Assembly (NCBI RefSeq): GCF_900109705.1
Contig: NZ_FOAI01000010.1
Coordinates: 62,001-126,000, forward strand
Direction of reading: 5' to 3'
Length of the DNA stretch: 64,000 nt
Source of the DNA: Roseivivax marinus
GTDB lineage: Bacteria > Pseudomonadota > Alphaproteobacteria > Rhodobacterales > Rhodobacteraceae
Shown: positions 17,077 through 25,386 of the stretch, one piece after another
How the letters are laid out: each line of letters opens with the position of its first letter
Position numbering within the stretch: position 1 is the stretch's first letter
The notes under the pieces: generated by a model
The model's database searches: none
What the model saw: only the letters and a program-made list of their open reading frames with translations
What the model was told of the DNA's origin: nothing
Position numbers and translations under genes: made by a program

Positions 17077-17097
17077 GCCCGCCCCGTGCGGGCGGGC
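17077..17097 (+). terminator. GC-rich hairpin after gabD
   Basis: Eight-base stem (GCCCGCCC with GGGCGGGC) and five-base loop 15 bases after the stop; no T-run, so termination is unproven. Confidence 0.35.
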
Positions 17098-17191
17098 ATC
17101 GCCCCGCACGCCGTCCCGTGCACGGGCTGGCGGCGGGGAACGCCGCGAGGCGACCGGGCGTTGAGGGGCTTGATCCGCACGGAGGCTCCTC

Positions 17192-18265
17192 ATGCCGCAT
17201 CATCCCGATCCCCACTCCACGATCTCGCTCGCCTTCCGGCACGCCGACGACATCGACGGCGTCACGGCGGCGATCCATGAGGACGTCTCGTCCGCCGCAC
17301 GGGCCGGAGACAGCCTGTTCGTCTGCTGCGACGAGGCGGCGGGGATCGACCGGCTTACGCCCACGGGGCAGGGGACGTGGGGCAACCACGTCCACTTCAA
17401 CTTCGGTGAGATGATCGACCTGCCCGGGGGCCCCGACGGCGAGATGGACATCGAGGGGCTCGACGTGGACGGCGGCTGGCTCTGGGTGACGGGCTCGCAT
17501 TCCCTGAAGCGCGGCAAGATGAAACCGCACAAGCACGACGCCGAGAGCGGGCTGGCTGCGATGGCGAGGATCAAGCGCGACCCGAACCGCTACTTTCTCG
17601 GGCGATTCCCGTTGGTGAAGCGGCCCGGCGGGTATGAGCCGGTGGCGGTGCACGGCACCCGCCGCGCGGCCTGGATCAAGCTGAAGAAGAAACGGTCCAA
17701 GCTGCTGGGCTGGCTCGAGGACGACGCGCATCTGGGCCCGGCGCTCGGGATCCCGTCGAAGGAGAACGGCTTCGACATCGAGGGCATGGTCGCACGCGGC
17801 GAGCGCGTCTGGCTGGGCCTGCGCGGCCCGGTCCTGCGGGACCATGCGGTGATCCTGGGACTCGAGATGGGCGAGACCGAAAACGGCCACCTCAAGCCGC
17901 GCCGCATCGACGGCAGACGGCGCTACCGCAAGCACCTGGTGCCAGCGGCAGGCGAGGGCATCCGCGACCTCGAGGTCGACGGCGACGACCTGCTGATCCT
18001 GACGGGTCCGGTCACCGGCGGCGACGGACGCTCGGACATCCTGCGCTGGAAGGGATTCCGGGCCTTCGAGACCTCGGGGGTCGTACCGGCCGAGGTTGTC
18101 GAACACGTGGTCGAACTGCCCTATCGCGGGCCGGTCGATCATCCAGAAGGGCTGGTGCTCTGGCCCGAAGTGAAGGGCGCCGCACTGGTGCTGTACGACG
18201 CGCCCGCAAAGGCTCGGATCCCCGAACCGGAGACGATCCTCGGGGACATCTGGAAGCTGGGCTGA
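17192..18265 (+). CDS. DUF3616 family protein
   Basis: A 357-residue soluble protein without signal peptide or membrane helix, matching DUF3616 in style: repeated aspartate-rich strand turns (IEGLDVDGGWLWVTGSHSLKRGK near residues 88-110, DIEGMVARGERVWLGLRGPVLRDHAVI near 190-216, GIRDLEVDGDDLLILTGP near 250-267) that look like blades of a propeller. The function of the family is unknown. It follows gabD by 130 bases, with a hairpin between, so co-transcription is possible but not shown. Nothing in the surroundings suggests a substrate. Confidence 0.78.
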   Translation: MPHHPDPHSTISLAFRHADDIDGVTAAIHEDVSSAARAGDSLFVCCDEAAGIDRLTPTGQGTWGNHVHFNFGEMIDLPGGPDGEMDIEGLDVDGGWLWVTGSHSLKRGKMKPHKHDAESGLAAMARIKRDPNRYFLGRFPLVKRPGGYEPVAVHGTRRAAWIKLKKKRSKLLGWLEDDAHLGPALGIPSKENGFDIEGMVARGERVWLGLRGPVLRDHAVILGLEMGETENGHLKPRRIDGRRRYRKHLVPAAGEGIRDLEVDGDDLLILTGPVTGGDGRSDILRWKGFRAFETSGVVPAEVVEHVVELPYRGPVDHPEGLVLWPEVKGAALVLYDAPAKARIPEPETILGDIWKLG

Positions 18266-18465
18266 ACCGGCTCGCGGGCAGGTCGGACCGGGTCCTTGGT
18301 CGGGTCCGGTCTCTGGCCCCTTGTAAATGCGACGGAGCCATTCGCGCCGACACACATCTCCCACGTTTCAGCCAAAACGACCGGTCAGCAAGCTGACTGC
18401 TGTCCGCTCAAGCCCGGGGTTGAGAAATCATCGCGGTTCCGCGCCGGTCCTCCCTCCACGGCCCG

Positions 18466-18496
18466 AAACGAAAACGCCCCGGCGGATGCCGGGGCG
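18466..18496 (-). terminator. Intrinsic terminator of hsp20
   Basis: On the minus strand a perfect nine-base stem (CGCCCCGGC with GCCGGGGCG) and a four-base loop followed by TTTTCGTTT, 26 bases after the hsp20 stop. Confidence 0.78.
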
Positions 18497-18521
18497 CGCA
18501 GTCTGTCTTGGGACGGGCCGA

Positions 18522-18995
18522 TCAGTTGACGGCCTTGGCGTCCACCACGTCCTTGTCGGTCTCGACCGTTTCGGACTTCTGGATCTCGATCCGGCGAGGC
18601 TTCAGCGCCTCGGGGATCTCGCGCTCCAGCTCGATGTGAAGCATCCCGTCCGTGTGGCTCGCACCGGTGACGCGGACATGGTCGGCGAGGTGGAACCGAC
18701 GCTCGAACGCGCGGGTGGCGATGCCGCGGTGCAGGTAGGTGCGGCCCCCATCCTCGTCGGCCTTGCGGGCCGAGACCACGAGCGCGCCGTCCTTGACCTC
18801 GACCGACAGGTCGTTGGCCGAGAAGCCGGCGACCGCGATCGAGATGCGGTAGGCATCGTCAGCGGTTTTCTCGATGTTGTAGGGCGGGTAGGTGGGCTGG
18901 CTCACATCGCTGGCCAGAACGCGGTCCATGAGGTCGGCGATCTGGTCGAAGCCGACGGTGGCCCGGTAAAGCGGAGCAAGATCGAAGCTGCGCAT
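18522..18995 (-). CDS. Small heat-shock protein, Hsp20/IbpA family
   Basis: ATP-independent holdase chaperone of 157 residues. It has an N-terminal arm (MRSFDLAPLYRATVGFDQIADLMDRVL, typical of bacterial class A IbpA proteins), an alpha-crystallin domain from about residue 35 to 130 (YPPYNIEKTADDAYRISIAVAGF, then ATRAFERRFHLADHVRV) and the usual C-terminal I-x-I-type anchor (RRIEIQ). It is a single-gene unit with its own terminator. Upstream are a sigma-32-like promoter and a leader that can hide the ribosome-binding site in a ROSE-type hairpin, so both transcription and translation should respond to heat. Confidence 0.95.
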   Translation of the reverse strand: MRSFDLAPLYRATVGFDQIADLMDRVLASDVSQPTYPPYNIEKTADDAYRISIAVAGFSANDLSVEVKDGALVVSARKADEDGGRTYLHRGIATRAFERRFHLADHVRVTGASHTDGMLHIELEREIPEALKPRRIEIQKSETVETDKDVVDAKAVN

Positions 18996-18998
18996 GGT

Positions 18999-19021
18999 GT
19001 CATCCTCCTTTGAGCGACAAC
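18999..19021 (-). promoter_or_regulatory. ROSE-like RNA thermometer hairpin in the hsp20 leader
   Basis: In the transcript GUUGUCGCU pairs with AGGAUGAC across a six-base loop, with one G unpaired in UCGCU. That is the ROSE rule: a conserved U-Y-G-C-U segment faces the AGGA of the ribosome-binding site with a bulged G. The sequestered AGGAGG is 8 bases from the ATG. A second upstream hairpin (CCCGUC/GACGGG) lies in the same leader of roughly 95 bases. Structure is inferred by hand pairing. Confidence 0.62.
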
Positions 19022-19097
19022 TTGAAACGCGCCCTCCCGTCGCGGGACGGGCGTCGTCTGGGACCGGGAACCCTGTAGCGGCATTCCCGTACCGGAA

Positions 19098-19126
19098 ATT
19101 TGGGGAGCGTTCTTGCCCTGTTCAAG
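19098..19126 (-). promoter_or_regulatory. Sigma-32 (RpoH)-type promoter of hsp20
   Basis: Minus strand CTTGAA, a 15-base spacer, then CCCCAAAT, close to the heat-shock consensus CTTGAAA / CCCCATNT. Transcription would start about 95 bases before the ATG, leaving room for the thermometer. Confidence 0.75.
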
Positions 19127-19931
19127 ACCTGTCGGGGCGGATGAAGCGGGCTCCGGAGGCTCCCGTTCCGGGCCTTTCGCCGGGGCGCACGCGTCGGGCG
19201 CCGGGACCGGGCGCGGGGCGCGCGGCCTCTGTGCGGACCCGTGCCAGCAACGGACCGACCCGGTCCGCGAGCGGTGGGCCGTAGGCTGCGCCGTCGCCGC
19301 CCGACGACACCAGCGCCGCAATACGAAGACGGCCGTTCTGGCGCATGAAAACCGGCGCTCCGGACGAGCCGAATGTCACGTCGCAGTCGAACCGGAGCAC
19401 GCCCGAGCGGTAGCGCCCGGTCACCTCGCAGGCGGACTGGCGCGACGGGGCGTCGTTGCGACCGCGCCCATAGGAGACGACAGTCACCGCGTCTGGCACC
19501 GGTCCGGGCGACGCGACCCGGAACGGCCGCGCCTCGGCGGGCGACACAGGGCGGGCAAGCGTCACAAGCGCGATGTCCGCCGGCACGCGGTGTAACGGCA
19601 GACGTCCGTTCTCGAGCCCTCCGTAGTCGTCGTCGAGGAAGATGCCGGAGATCACCCGCTCGGCCAGCGCCCGGCCACCGGACAAGCCGGCGCCGAAGCG
19701 CAGCGAGGCCGGGTCGGCGACTCCGTCCACACAATGCGCCGCGGTCAGCACGATGTCGGCGGCGATCAGGGTGCCGGTGCAGGATCCGTGCGGCCCGTCG
19801 AGCCGGCCCACAGCCTCCCACCCCAGAAGCAGGTCGCGTCGATCGAGAGACGACAGCGCGCCCGGCGTCTGAGCCGCGACGGCTGCGCCTGTGGTGAGAC
19901 ACGTCAGCGCCAGAAGCGCGGCGCGGATCAC
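19122..19931 (-). CDS. Secreted trypsin-like serine protease A
   Basis: A 269-residue S1-family protease with signal peptide (MIRAALLALTCLTTGAAVAA). The catalytic triad is visible: H66 in LTAAHC, D119 in PADIALVTL, S190 in GSSGAPV; cysteines pair as in short bacterial trypsin-like proteases. The aspartate at the base of the trypsin specificity pocket cannot be placed with confidence. The C terminus is a proline/arginine-rich tail ending GARFIRP. It overlaps the start of the gene by ATGA with protease B upstream, so the two are a tandem, co-translated pair, probably a duplication. The cellular target is unknown; the active protein should be periplasmic or secreted. Confidence 0.88.
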   Translation of the reverse strand: MIRAALLALTCLTTGAAVAAQTPGALSSLDRRDLLLGWEAVGRLDGPHGSCTGTLIAADIVLTAAHCVDGVADPASLRFGAGLSGGRALAERVISGIFLDDDYGGLENGRLPLHRVPADIALVTLARPVSPAEARPFRVASPGPVPDAVTVVSYGRGRNDAPSRQSACEVTGRYRSGVLRFDCDVTFGSSGAPVFMRQNGRLRIAALVSSGGDGAAYGPPLADRVGPLLARVRTEAARPAPGPGARRVRPGERPGTGASGARFIRPDRS

Positions 19932-20728
19932 GGCCGGATGAACTTGGCGCCGGTGTCGTTGCGGGCGCCCGCGACCAGCGCGCGGGTGCCGGGCACGGCC
20001 GAGGCTGCGCGCACCCGGTCAAGCTCGGCGCGCAGCTCGACCAGCGGACCGTCGAGGCCGATGCCCAGCGACACCGGGTCGCCATCGGCCTCGGCCTTGG
20101 CCGAGACCACCGACACGATGCGGGGCGTGCCGCTGTCGAACGAGAAGACCGGAGAGCCTGACGATCCGAAATCGACCTGGCATGACATCACCACGATGCC
20201 GTCCTGCCGGGCGAGCACATCGCACATCTCCTGAAGCTGCGGCGCCTCCGGTCGGTCGTGGGCATAGGAGACAACGCCGATCCGATCGCCCTCGCCGGGC
20301 TCGCGGTCGGTCTCGAACGGGACGATGGTCGTGTTGCGGATCGGGTGCTGAAGCTCGAGCAGAGCCACGTCCGAGCGGACACGCTCCTGCTGTTCTGCCG
20401 CGCCGTAATCGTAGCGTCCGAGGTGCACCGCGCGCCGGATGTAGCGGTAGGCCGCGGCGCGCCCGTTGCGCCATCCTGCCCGGAACTGCATCTCCGTCGC
20501 GGGCACGCGCGCCCCGGTGTCGGCATCGTAGAGACAATGTGCCGCCGTCAGCACGAGGTCCGGGGCGATCAGGGCCCCTGTGCAGAACGCCTTGCCGCCG
20601 ACCTCGAGCCGCCCCACCGCATCCCAGTCACGACCGTCCTGCGACGAGCCGAGCGACAGCAATCCGGCGGCAGCGGCAGGGGTCGCGGACAGAAGCGCCG
20701 CGCACAGAAGGGCAGTCAGGGCGCGCAC
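19928..20728 (-). CDS. Secreted trypsin-like serine protease B
   Basis: A 266-residue S1-family protease with signal peptide (MRALTALLCAALLSATPAAAA). Triad residues H64 (LTAAHC), D120 (RSDVALLEL) and S190 (GSSGSPV) are in place. It shares order, length and the closing GAKFIRP motif with protease A, whose gene starts inside its stop codon, but the two proteins differ over most of their length, so the duplication is old. It is the first gene of the pair. The GSSG active-site context in place of the common GDSG is seen in other bacterial secreted proteases of this group. Confidence 0.88.
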   Translation of the reverse strand: MRALTALLCAALLSATPAAAAGLLSLGSSQDGRDWDAVGRLEVGGKAFCTGALIAPDLVLTAAHCLYDADTGARVPATEMQFRAGWRNGRAAAYRYIRRAVHLGRYDYGAAEQQERVRSDVALLELQHPIRNTTIVPFETDREPGEGDRIGVVSYAHDRPEAPQLQEMCDVLARQDGIVVMSCQVDFGSSGSPVFSFDSGTPRIVSVVSAKAEADGDPVSLGIGLDGPLVELRAELDRVRAASAVPGTRALVAGARNDTGAKFIRP

Positions 20729-20819
20729 GTCAGGTCTCCTTCAAGGCACCATCTGGAGTCTACCCCGAACCGGTGGCGAAAGTTTGGCGGCACGGCCCGG
20801 CGGGCCGGACGCCGTTACG

Positions 20820-22196
20820 TCATCCGGCCTCGACGAGCTTGGGCGGCTTCGGCCCGCCCGTCGCCCAGTCCAGAAGCTCGACCGTGTGCACGACGGGGAT
20901 CTCGGTGCCGCCGCCAATCTGCATCATGCAACCGATGTTTCCCGCCGCGATCACCTGCGGCTCGCGCGCCTCCAGCGTGCGGACCTTGCGCTCCTTCAGC
21001 TGCGCCGAAATCTCGGGCTGCATGAGGTTGTACGTGCCGGCCGATCCGCAGCAGAGGTGGCTGTCCGCCGGTTCGACCACCGCGAAGCCCGCGCGCTTGA
21101 GCAGGTCCTTCGGGTGCGACTTGATCTTCTGCCCATGCTGGAGCGAGCAGGCCGCGTGGTAGGCCACGCGCAACCCCCGGCCCTCGGCGCGGGTCGGGCC
21201 GAAGACACCGTGGCCGGGCGCCGCGTCGGTGCCGGCGATGCCTTCGCGCGCGGTGTCCTGAGCCTCAGCGTCGGCCTCCTTCATCAGGGTCGCGAGCAGC
21301 TCGCTCACGTCCATCGCGATCCCCGAGACCCGCGCCGCGTCGTCGGCCAGCGCCTCGGTGCGGAACATGTGGCCGTAATCCTTGACCGTGGTGCCGCAGC
21401 CCGAGGTGTTGATGACGATCGCGTCGAGCCCGTTGCCGTCCATCTCTCGCGTCCAGGCGCGGATATTCCGCGCGGCACTGCCGTGGCTCTCGCCGGTCTT
21501 GCCCATGTGGTGCGTGAGCGCGCCGCAGCAGCCTGCGCCCTCGGCGACGACCACCTCGCACCCAAGTCGCGTGAGCAGCCGGATCGTCGCGTCGTTGATG
21601 TCGGTATCGAGCGCCTTCTGCGCGCAGCCGGTCATCAGTGCGACGCGCTTGCGCCGCCGGCCCTCCGCCGGGAAGGTCTGTGGGTCGTCGTTCGCGCTGA
21701 CAGGCGGAATTGTCCGCGGTGCCATGTCGAGCATCGCCCGCAGTCGCGCATCGGGCATCAGCCGCTTGAACGGACGCCCGGCCTTGGCGCCCAGCAGCGC
21801 CAGCCGGAACCGCCCCGGATAGGGCAGGATGCGCGCCAGCACCCAGCGCAGCGCGCGGTCGCGCCACGGCCGCCGGTAGTTGTCCTCGATGTAGTCGCGG
21901 GCGTGATCGACGAGGTGCATGTAGTGCACGCCCGAGGGGCAGGTTGTCATGCAGGCGAGGCAGGACAGGCAGCGGTCGATGTGCTTCACCGTCTTGTCGT
22001 CCGGAACCCGCTCGTTCTCGAGCATGTCCTTGATCAGGTAGATGCGCCCGCGCGGGCTGTCGAGTTCGTCGCCCAGCACCTGGTAGGTGGGACAGGTCGC
22101 CGTGCAGAACCCGCAGTGGACGCAGGCGCGCAGCACCTCGTTCGAGCGGGCGGTATCGGGATCTTTCAGTTGCGCGTCGGTAAAGGTCGTCTGCAT
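20820..22196 (-). CDS. glcF: Glycolate oxidase iron-sulfur subunit
   Basis: Iron-sulfur subunit (458 residues) of glycolate oxidase, which converts glycolate to glyoxylate at the inner membrane. Two 4Fe-4S motifs lie near the N terminus (C25-x2-C28-x2-C31-x3-C35 and C76-x2-C79-x2-C82-x3-C86), followed by two CCG domains (GCCGALTHHMGKTGE and LCCGSAGTYNLMQ) that bind a further cluster in this family. The ATG at 22196 is one base after the stop of the small ORF, so translation is probably coupled. The gene order glcD, glcE, small ORF, glcF is intact and all on the minus strand. Confidence 0.95.
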   Translation of the reverse strand: MQTTFTDAQLKDPDTARSNEVLRACVHCGFCTATCPTYQVLGDELDSPRGRIYLIKDMLENERVPDDKTVKHIDRCLSCLACMTTCPSGVHYMHLVDHARDYIEDNYRRPWRDRALRWVLARILPYPGRFRLALLGAKAGRPFKRLMPDARLRAMLDMAPRTIPPVSANDDPQTFPAEGRRRKRVALMTGCAQKALDTDINDATIRLLTRLGCEVVVAEGAGCCGALTHHMGKTGESHGSAARNIRAWTREMDGNGLDAIVINTSGCGTTVKDYGHMFRTEALADDAARVSGIAMDVSELLATLMKEADAEAQDTAREGIAGTDAAPGHGVFGPTRAEGRGLRVAYHAACSLQHGQKIKSHPKDLLKRAGFAVVEPADSHLCCGSAGTYNLMQPEISAQLKERKVRTLEAREPQVIAAGNIGCMMQIGGGTEIPVVHTVELLDWATGGPKPPKLVEAG

Positions 22197-22197
22197 G

Positions 22198-22515
22198 TCA
22201 CAAGGCCATTGAGGTCGCCGTGGCCGGTCCGGACCGCGGCATGATCGTTGCAAGAAGGGCGGGGGCGGTTGCCATGCGCCGGGGCGGCGCCGCGGTGAGC
22301 CGCGGCCGCAGCGCTTTGGCTGCCGTTGTGACGGCCCGCACCCGGCCCAACCACAGCGCCGAAAGCGACGGACGCCCTGTCCGGCAGGCGCGCAGGACGG
22401 GCGGGGTTCCTGCTGCGAGCGCGGCGGCCGTCCGGCGTCCTCTGGCCGCGCGCAGGAGGCCCGCACACAGCGTCGGTCCCACTGCGAAGCAGGTGGCGAA
22501 GGCGATGGGCCGCAT
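22198..22515 (-). CDS. Small Ala/Arg-rich ORF between glcE and glcF
   Basis: A 105-residue ORF whose ATG overlaps the glcE stop (TGATG) and whose TGA is one base before the glcF start. The N terminus (RPIAFATCFAVGPTLCAGLLRAARGRR) could be a short membrane anchor; the rest is rich in alanine and arginine with no motif I know. In a GC-rich genome such an ORF can arise by chance, yet a 318-base gap filled exactly, with coupled junctions at both ends, argues that it is translated. It may be a subunit or stability factor of glycolate oxidase, or simply a spacer. Confidence 0.5.
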   Translation of the reverse strand: MRPIAFATCFAVGPTLCAGLLRAARGRRTAAALAAGTPPVLRACRTGRPSLSALWLGRVRAVTTAAKALRPRLTAAPPRRMATAPALLATIMPRSGPATATSMAL

Positions 22516-23636
22516 CAGGCCGCTGCCGGCGCGGCGGTGGTGCCGGAGAACAGCCCGTTCGGATCGAAGCGCCGGCGCAGCCCATCGGTCAACCGCGCCA
22601 CGGCGGCCGGCTCGGGATGCAGCGTGCCGAGCGCGGCGTGGGTTTCGGGCGCCGCGCGGACCAGCGTGGCGTGCCCCGCCGTGCCGGTCATGGCCGCGCG
22701 CAGGTCGTGGCCCGGTGGCGTCAGCGCCCAGATCAGCCCGCCGCCCCAATCGAACATCAGCGCCTCGGCCCCGAGCCTCTGCGCCAGATCCGGAGCCGCG
22801 CTCGGGCGCACCGAGACCCGCCAGACATCGCCATCGCGGCCGTGGAACGGCGCCACGTCCCGCACGCCGGCCCAGCGGGCGGCCACCGCCTCGGGGTCTG
22901 TCTCGTGCTGCGCGTCGTGCCCGGGGAACAGCTCCGCCAGTCGCCCGAGCCGGTAGGCCACCGAGTCCGCGAAGCCCTCGATCCGCAGGCAGGTCTCGTC
23001 GGCCGCAGGCAGATGCGCCGCGCCGGTCACCTCGAAGGGCGACCCCAGCCCCGTGGACATCGCCGCCACCGCCTCGCCGGCATCCAACCCGCGCAGCACC
23101 AGCGTTGCCTGCGTCTCGGGCACCGGCAGCACTTTCAGCGATACCTCTGTCAGCACGCCCAGCGCCCCACGGCTGCCCGCCAGCAGCTTCACGAGATCGT
23201 AGCCGGTGACGTTCTTCATCACCCGCCCGCCATTGCGGACCACTTGGCCCGCGCCGTCCACGAAGCGCACGCCCAGAAGCGCGTCGCGGCAGGCCCCGGC
23301 CTGGATGCGCCGTGGTCCCGACACGTTCGCCGCCACCACGCCCCCGATCGTCGGAGAGCCGCCGGACCCCACCAGCCCGCGATGATCCATCGGCTCGAAT
23401 GCGAGTCGCTGGCCCTCGGCGGCAAGCGCGGTCTCCACCTCGGTCAGCGGCGTGCCGGCCCGCACCACCAGCGTCAGCGCGCCCGGCTCGTAGAGGCTGA
23501 TGCCGGTCAGGCCGCCGGTCTCCAGCACGTCGCCGGGGCCCTGCACCATGCCGCGTGTTCCCCCGCCGCGCACGGCGAGGGGGCCGCGTGCCCCCGCCAC
23601 GATTTCCGCCAGCTCGTCTTCGGTCTCGGGCCGCAT
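22515..23636 (-). CDS. glcE: Glycolate oxidase FAD-binding subunit
   Basis: FAD-binding subunit (373 residues) of glycolate oxidase, shorter than GlcD. The FAD_binding_4 fold is shown by PLAVRGGGTRGMVQGPG near residues 19-33, then GLVGSGGSPTIGGVVAANVSGPRR near 87-110 and RNGGRVMKNVTGYDLVKLLAGSRGALGVLTEVSLKVLP near 133-170, typical of GlcE. The C terminus FDPNGLFSG is the family closing motif. It follows glcD after 57 bases that contain a short intergenic repeat element, and overlaps the following small ORF. Confidence 0.93.
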   Translation of the reverse strand: MRPETEDELAEIVAGARGPLAVRGGGTRGMVQGPGDVLETGGLTGISLYEPGALTLVVRAGTPLTEVETALAAEGQRLAFEPMDHRGLVGSGGSPTIGGVVAANVSGPRRIQAGACRDALLGVRFVDGAGQVVRNGGRVMKNVTGYDLVKLLAGSRGALGVLTEVSLKVLPVPETQATLVLRGLDAGEAVAAMSTGLGSPFEVTGAAHLPAADETCLRIEGFADSVAYRLGRLAELFPGHDAQHETDPEAVAARWAGVRDVAPFHGRDGDVWRVSVRPSAAPDLAQRLGAEALMFDWGGGLIWALTPPGHDLRAAMTGTAGHATLVRAAPETHAALGTLHPEPAAVARLTDGLRRRFDPNGLFSGTTAAPAAA

Positions 23637-23647
23637 GGCGCCCCCTG

Positions 23648-23672
23648 CTTCTTCTTGGTCAAAAATATCCCG
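23648..23672 (-). repeat. Short intergenic element, copy 1 (glcD-glcE spacer)
   Basis: Minus strand CGGGATATTTTTGACC followed by AAGAAGAAG. A related string follows trpS at 45508-45531. I recall similar sequences as dispersed elements in Rhodobacterales; function unknown. Confidence 0.4.
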
Positions 23673-23693
23673 GGGTTCGGGGCAGAGTCCCGG

Positions 23694-25142
23694 TCACTCG
23701 GCCGCCAGTTGCGCCGATCGGCGGGCCTCGGAGACGTCGAGCGGGAAGACCTTGGCCGGGTTCAATAGCCAGCCGGGGTCGAACACGTCCTTGACCGCCA
23801 TCTGCGCCTCGAGGTCCGCCGGGTCGTACTGGTCGGCCATCAGGTCACGCTTCTCGATGCCGACGCCGTGCTCGCCGGTCAGGCATCCGCCCGCCTCGAC
23901 GCAGAGCCGCAGGATGTCGGCGCCCAGCGCCTCGGCCTTGGCAAGTTCGCCCTCGACGTTGGCGTTGAACAGGATCAGCGGGTGCATGTTGCCGTCGCCC
24001 GCGTGAAAGACGTTTGCGACCTCGAGGTCGTAGCCCGCCGCCAGCTCGGCGATGCGGGTCAGAACGCGGGGGAGTTCGGAGACCGGGATGGTGCCGTCGA
24101 GGCAGATGTAATCGTTGATCTGCCCCATCGCGCCGAAGGCCGACTTCCGTCCGAGCCAGATGCGCTGGGCCTCATCGGCATCGCCCGCCTCGCGCAGTTC
24201 CACGGGATCGTGGGCGCGCGCGATCTGCTTGATGAGGCCGAGCTGGTGGTCGATCTCGGCGTCAGAGCCCTCGACCTCGACGATCAGCAGGGCTTCGCAG
24301 TCGGGGTAGCCTGCCTTGGCGAAGGCCTCGCAGGCGCGGATGCAGGGCCGGTCCATGAATTCGATCGCCACCGGAAGCACGCCGGCCTTGATGATGTCCG
24401 ACACGCAAGCGCCCGCAACCTCGTTCGAGCCGTAGCCGATCAGCACCGGCCGCGCGCCCTCGGGCTTGGGCAGGATCCGAAGCGTCGCCTCGGTCACGAC
24501 GCCGAGCTGTCCCTCGGACCCGCAGATCACGCCGAGCAGGTCGAGGCCGGGCGCGTCGAGGTGTCCGCCGCCCAGCTCGACGATCTCGCCTTCCATCGTG
24601 ACCATGGTCACGCCAAGCAGGTTGTTGGTCGTCACCCCGTATTTCAGGCAATGCGCCCCGCCCGAGTTCATCGCGATGTTGCCCGCGATGGCGCACGCCA
24701 GCTGCGACGACGGGTCGGGCGCGTAGAAGAAGCCGTCCTCTTCCACTGCCCCGGTGACCGACAGGTTGGTGCGCCCGGTCTGCACCCGGATGAGGCGGTC
24801 GGCATAGTCGGTCTCGAGCACTTCGGTCATGCGGGCGACGCCGAGGATCACGCAGTCGGCCGTGGGCAGCGCGCCCCCGGCCAGCGACGTGCCCGACCCG
24901 CGCGGAACCACCGGCACGCCCTCGTCATGGCAGACCTTGAGGACCGCGGCGACCTCCTCGGTCGTGCGCGGAAGCACGGCGGCAAGCGGTGCGCAGCGAT
25001 AGGCGGTGAGCGCGTCGCACTCGTAGGCGCGGGTCTCGGCCGGGTCGGAGATCACGGCATCGGCGGGCAGGCATCCGCGCAGACGCTCCACAATGGCGTC
25101 GCGGCGGGACAGGATGCGGGAATCCGGATCTGGCATCTGCAT
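23694..25142 (-). CDS. glcD: Glycolate oxidase FAD-linked subunit
   Basis: Catalytic FAD subunit (482 residues) of glycolate oxidase. The FAD_binding_4 domain covers about residues 45-185, with VVPRGSGTSLAGGALPTADCVI and the downstream CAIAGNIAMNSGGAHCLKYGVTTNNLLGVTMVT; the FAD-oxidase_C domain follows, with NVFHAGDGNMHPLILFN near residue 380 and GGCLTGEHGVGIEKRDLM near 420, which carry residues that contact the substrate acid and flavin. The start has GGAGGAGG upstream. It is the first gene of the glc cluster. The substrate could be another 2-hydroxy acid, but the company of glcE and glcF makes glycolate most likely. Confidence 0.95.
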   Translation of the reverse strand: MQMPDPDSRILSRRDAIVERLRGCLPADAVISDPAETRAYECDALTAYRCAPLAAVLPRTTEEVAAVLKVCHDEGVPVVPRGSGTSLAGGALPTADCVILGVARMTEVLETDYADRLIRVQTGRTNLSVTGAVEEDGFFYAPDPSSQLACAIAGNIAMNSGGAHCLKYGVTTNNLLGVTMVTMEGEIVELGGGHLDAPGLDLLGVICGSEGQLGVVTEATLRILPKPEGARPVLIGYGSNEVAGACVSDIIKAGVLPVAIEFMDRPCIRACEAFAKAGYPDCEALLIVEVEGSDAEIDHQLGLIKQIARAHDPVELREAGDADEAQRIWLGRKSAFGAMGQINDYICLDGTIPVSELPRVLTRIAELAAGYDLEVANVFHAGDGNMHPLILFNANVEGELAKAEALGADILRLCVEAGGCLTGEHGVGIEKRDLMADQYDPADLEAQMAVKDVFDPGWLLNPAKVFPLDVSEARRSAQLAAE

Positions 25143-25386
25143 GACTTGGCCTCCTCCTGACGCGAAATCCTAGTGCGGCGCGCGGAAGATGACCACCACG
25201 CAATCCGGAATGGTCGGCGGGGTCGCGGGAATGTCAGGGGGAGAGCGGGTGCGCCTGTTGGACGGCGGCAGACCGGGACGGCGGACAAATACGCGCCCGC
25301 CGTTTTCCTGTCCGACGGCCGCCGCCGTCCTCGGGGCGCACCCATGCCCCTTGCGTCCAGATACGCCGCAGCGCATTGATCGAGAC

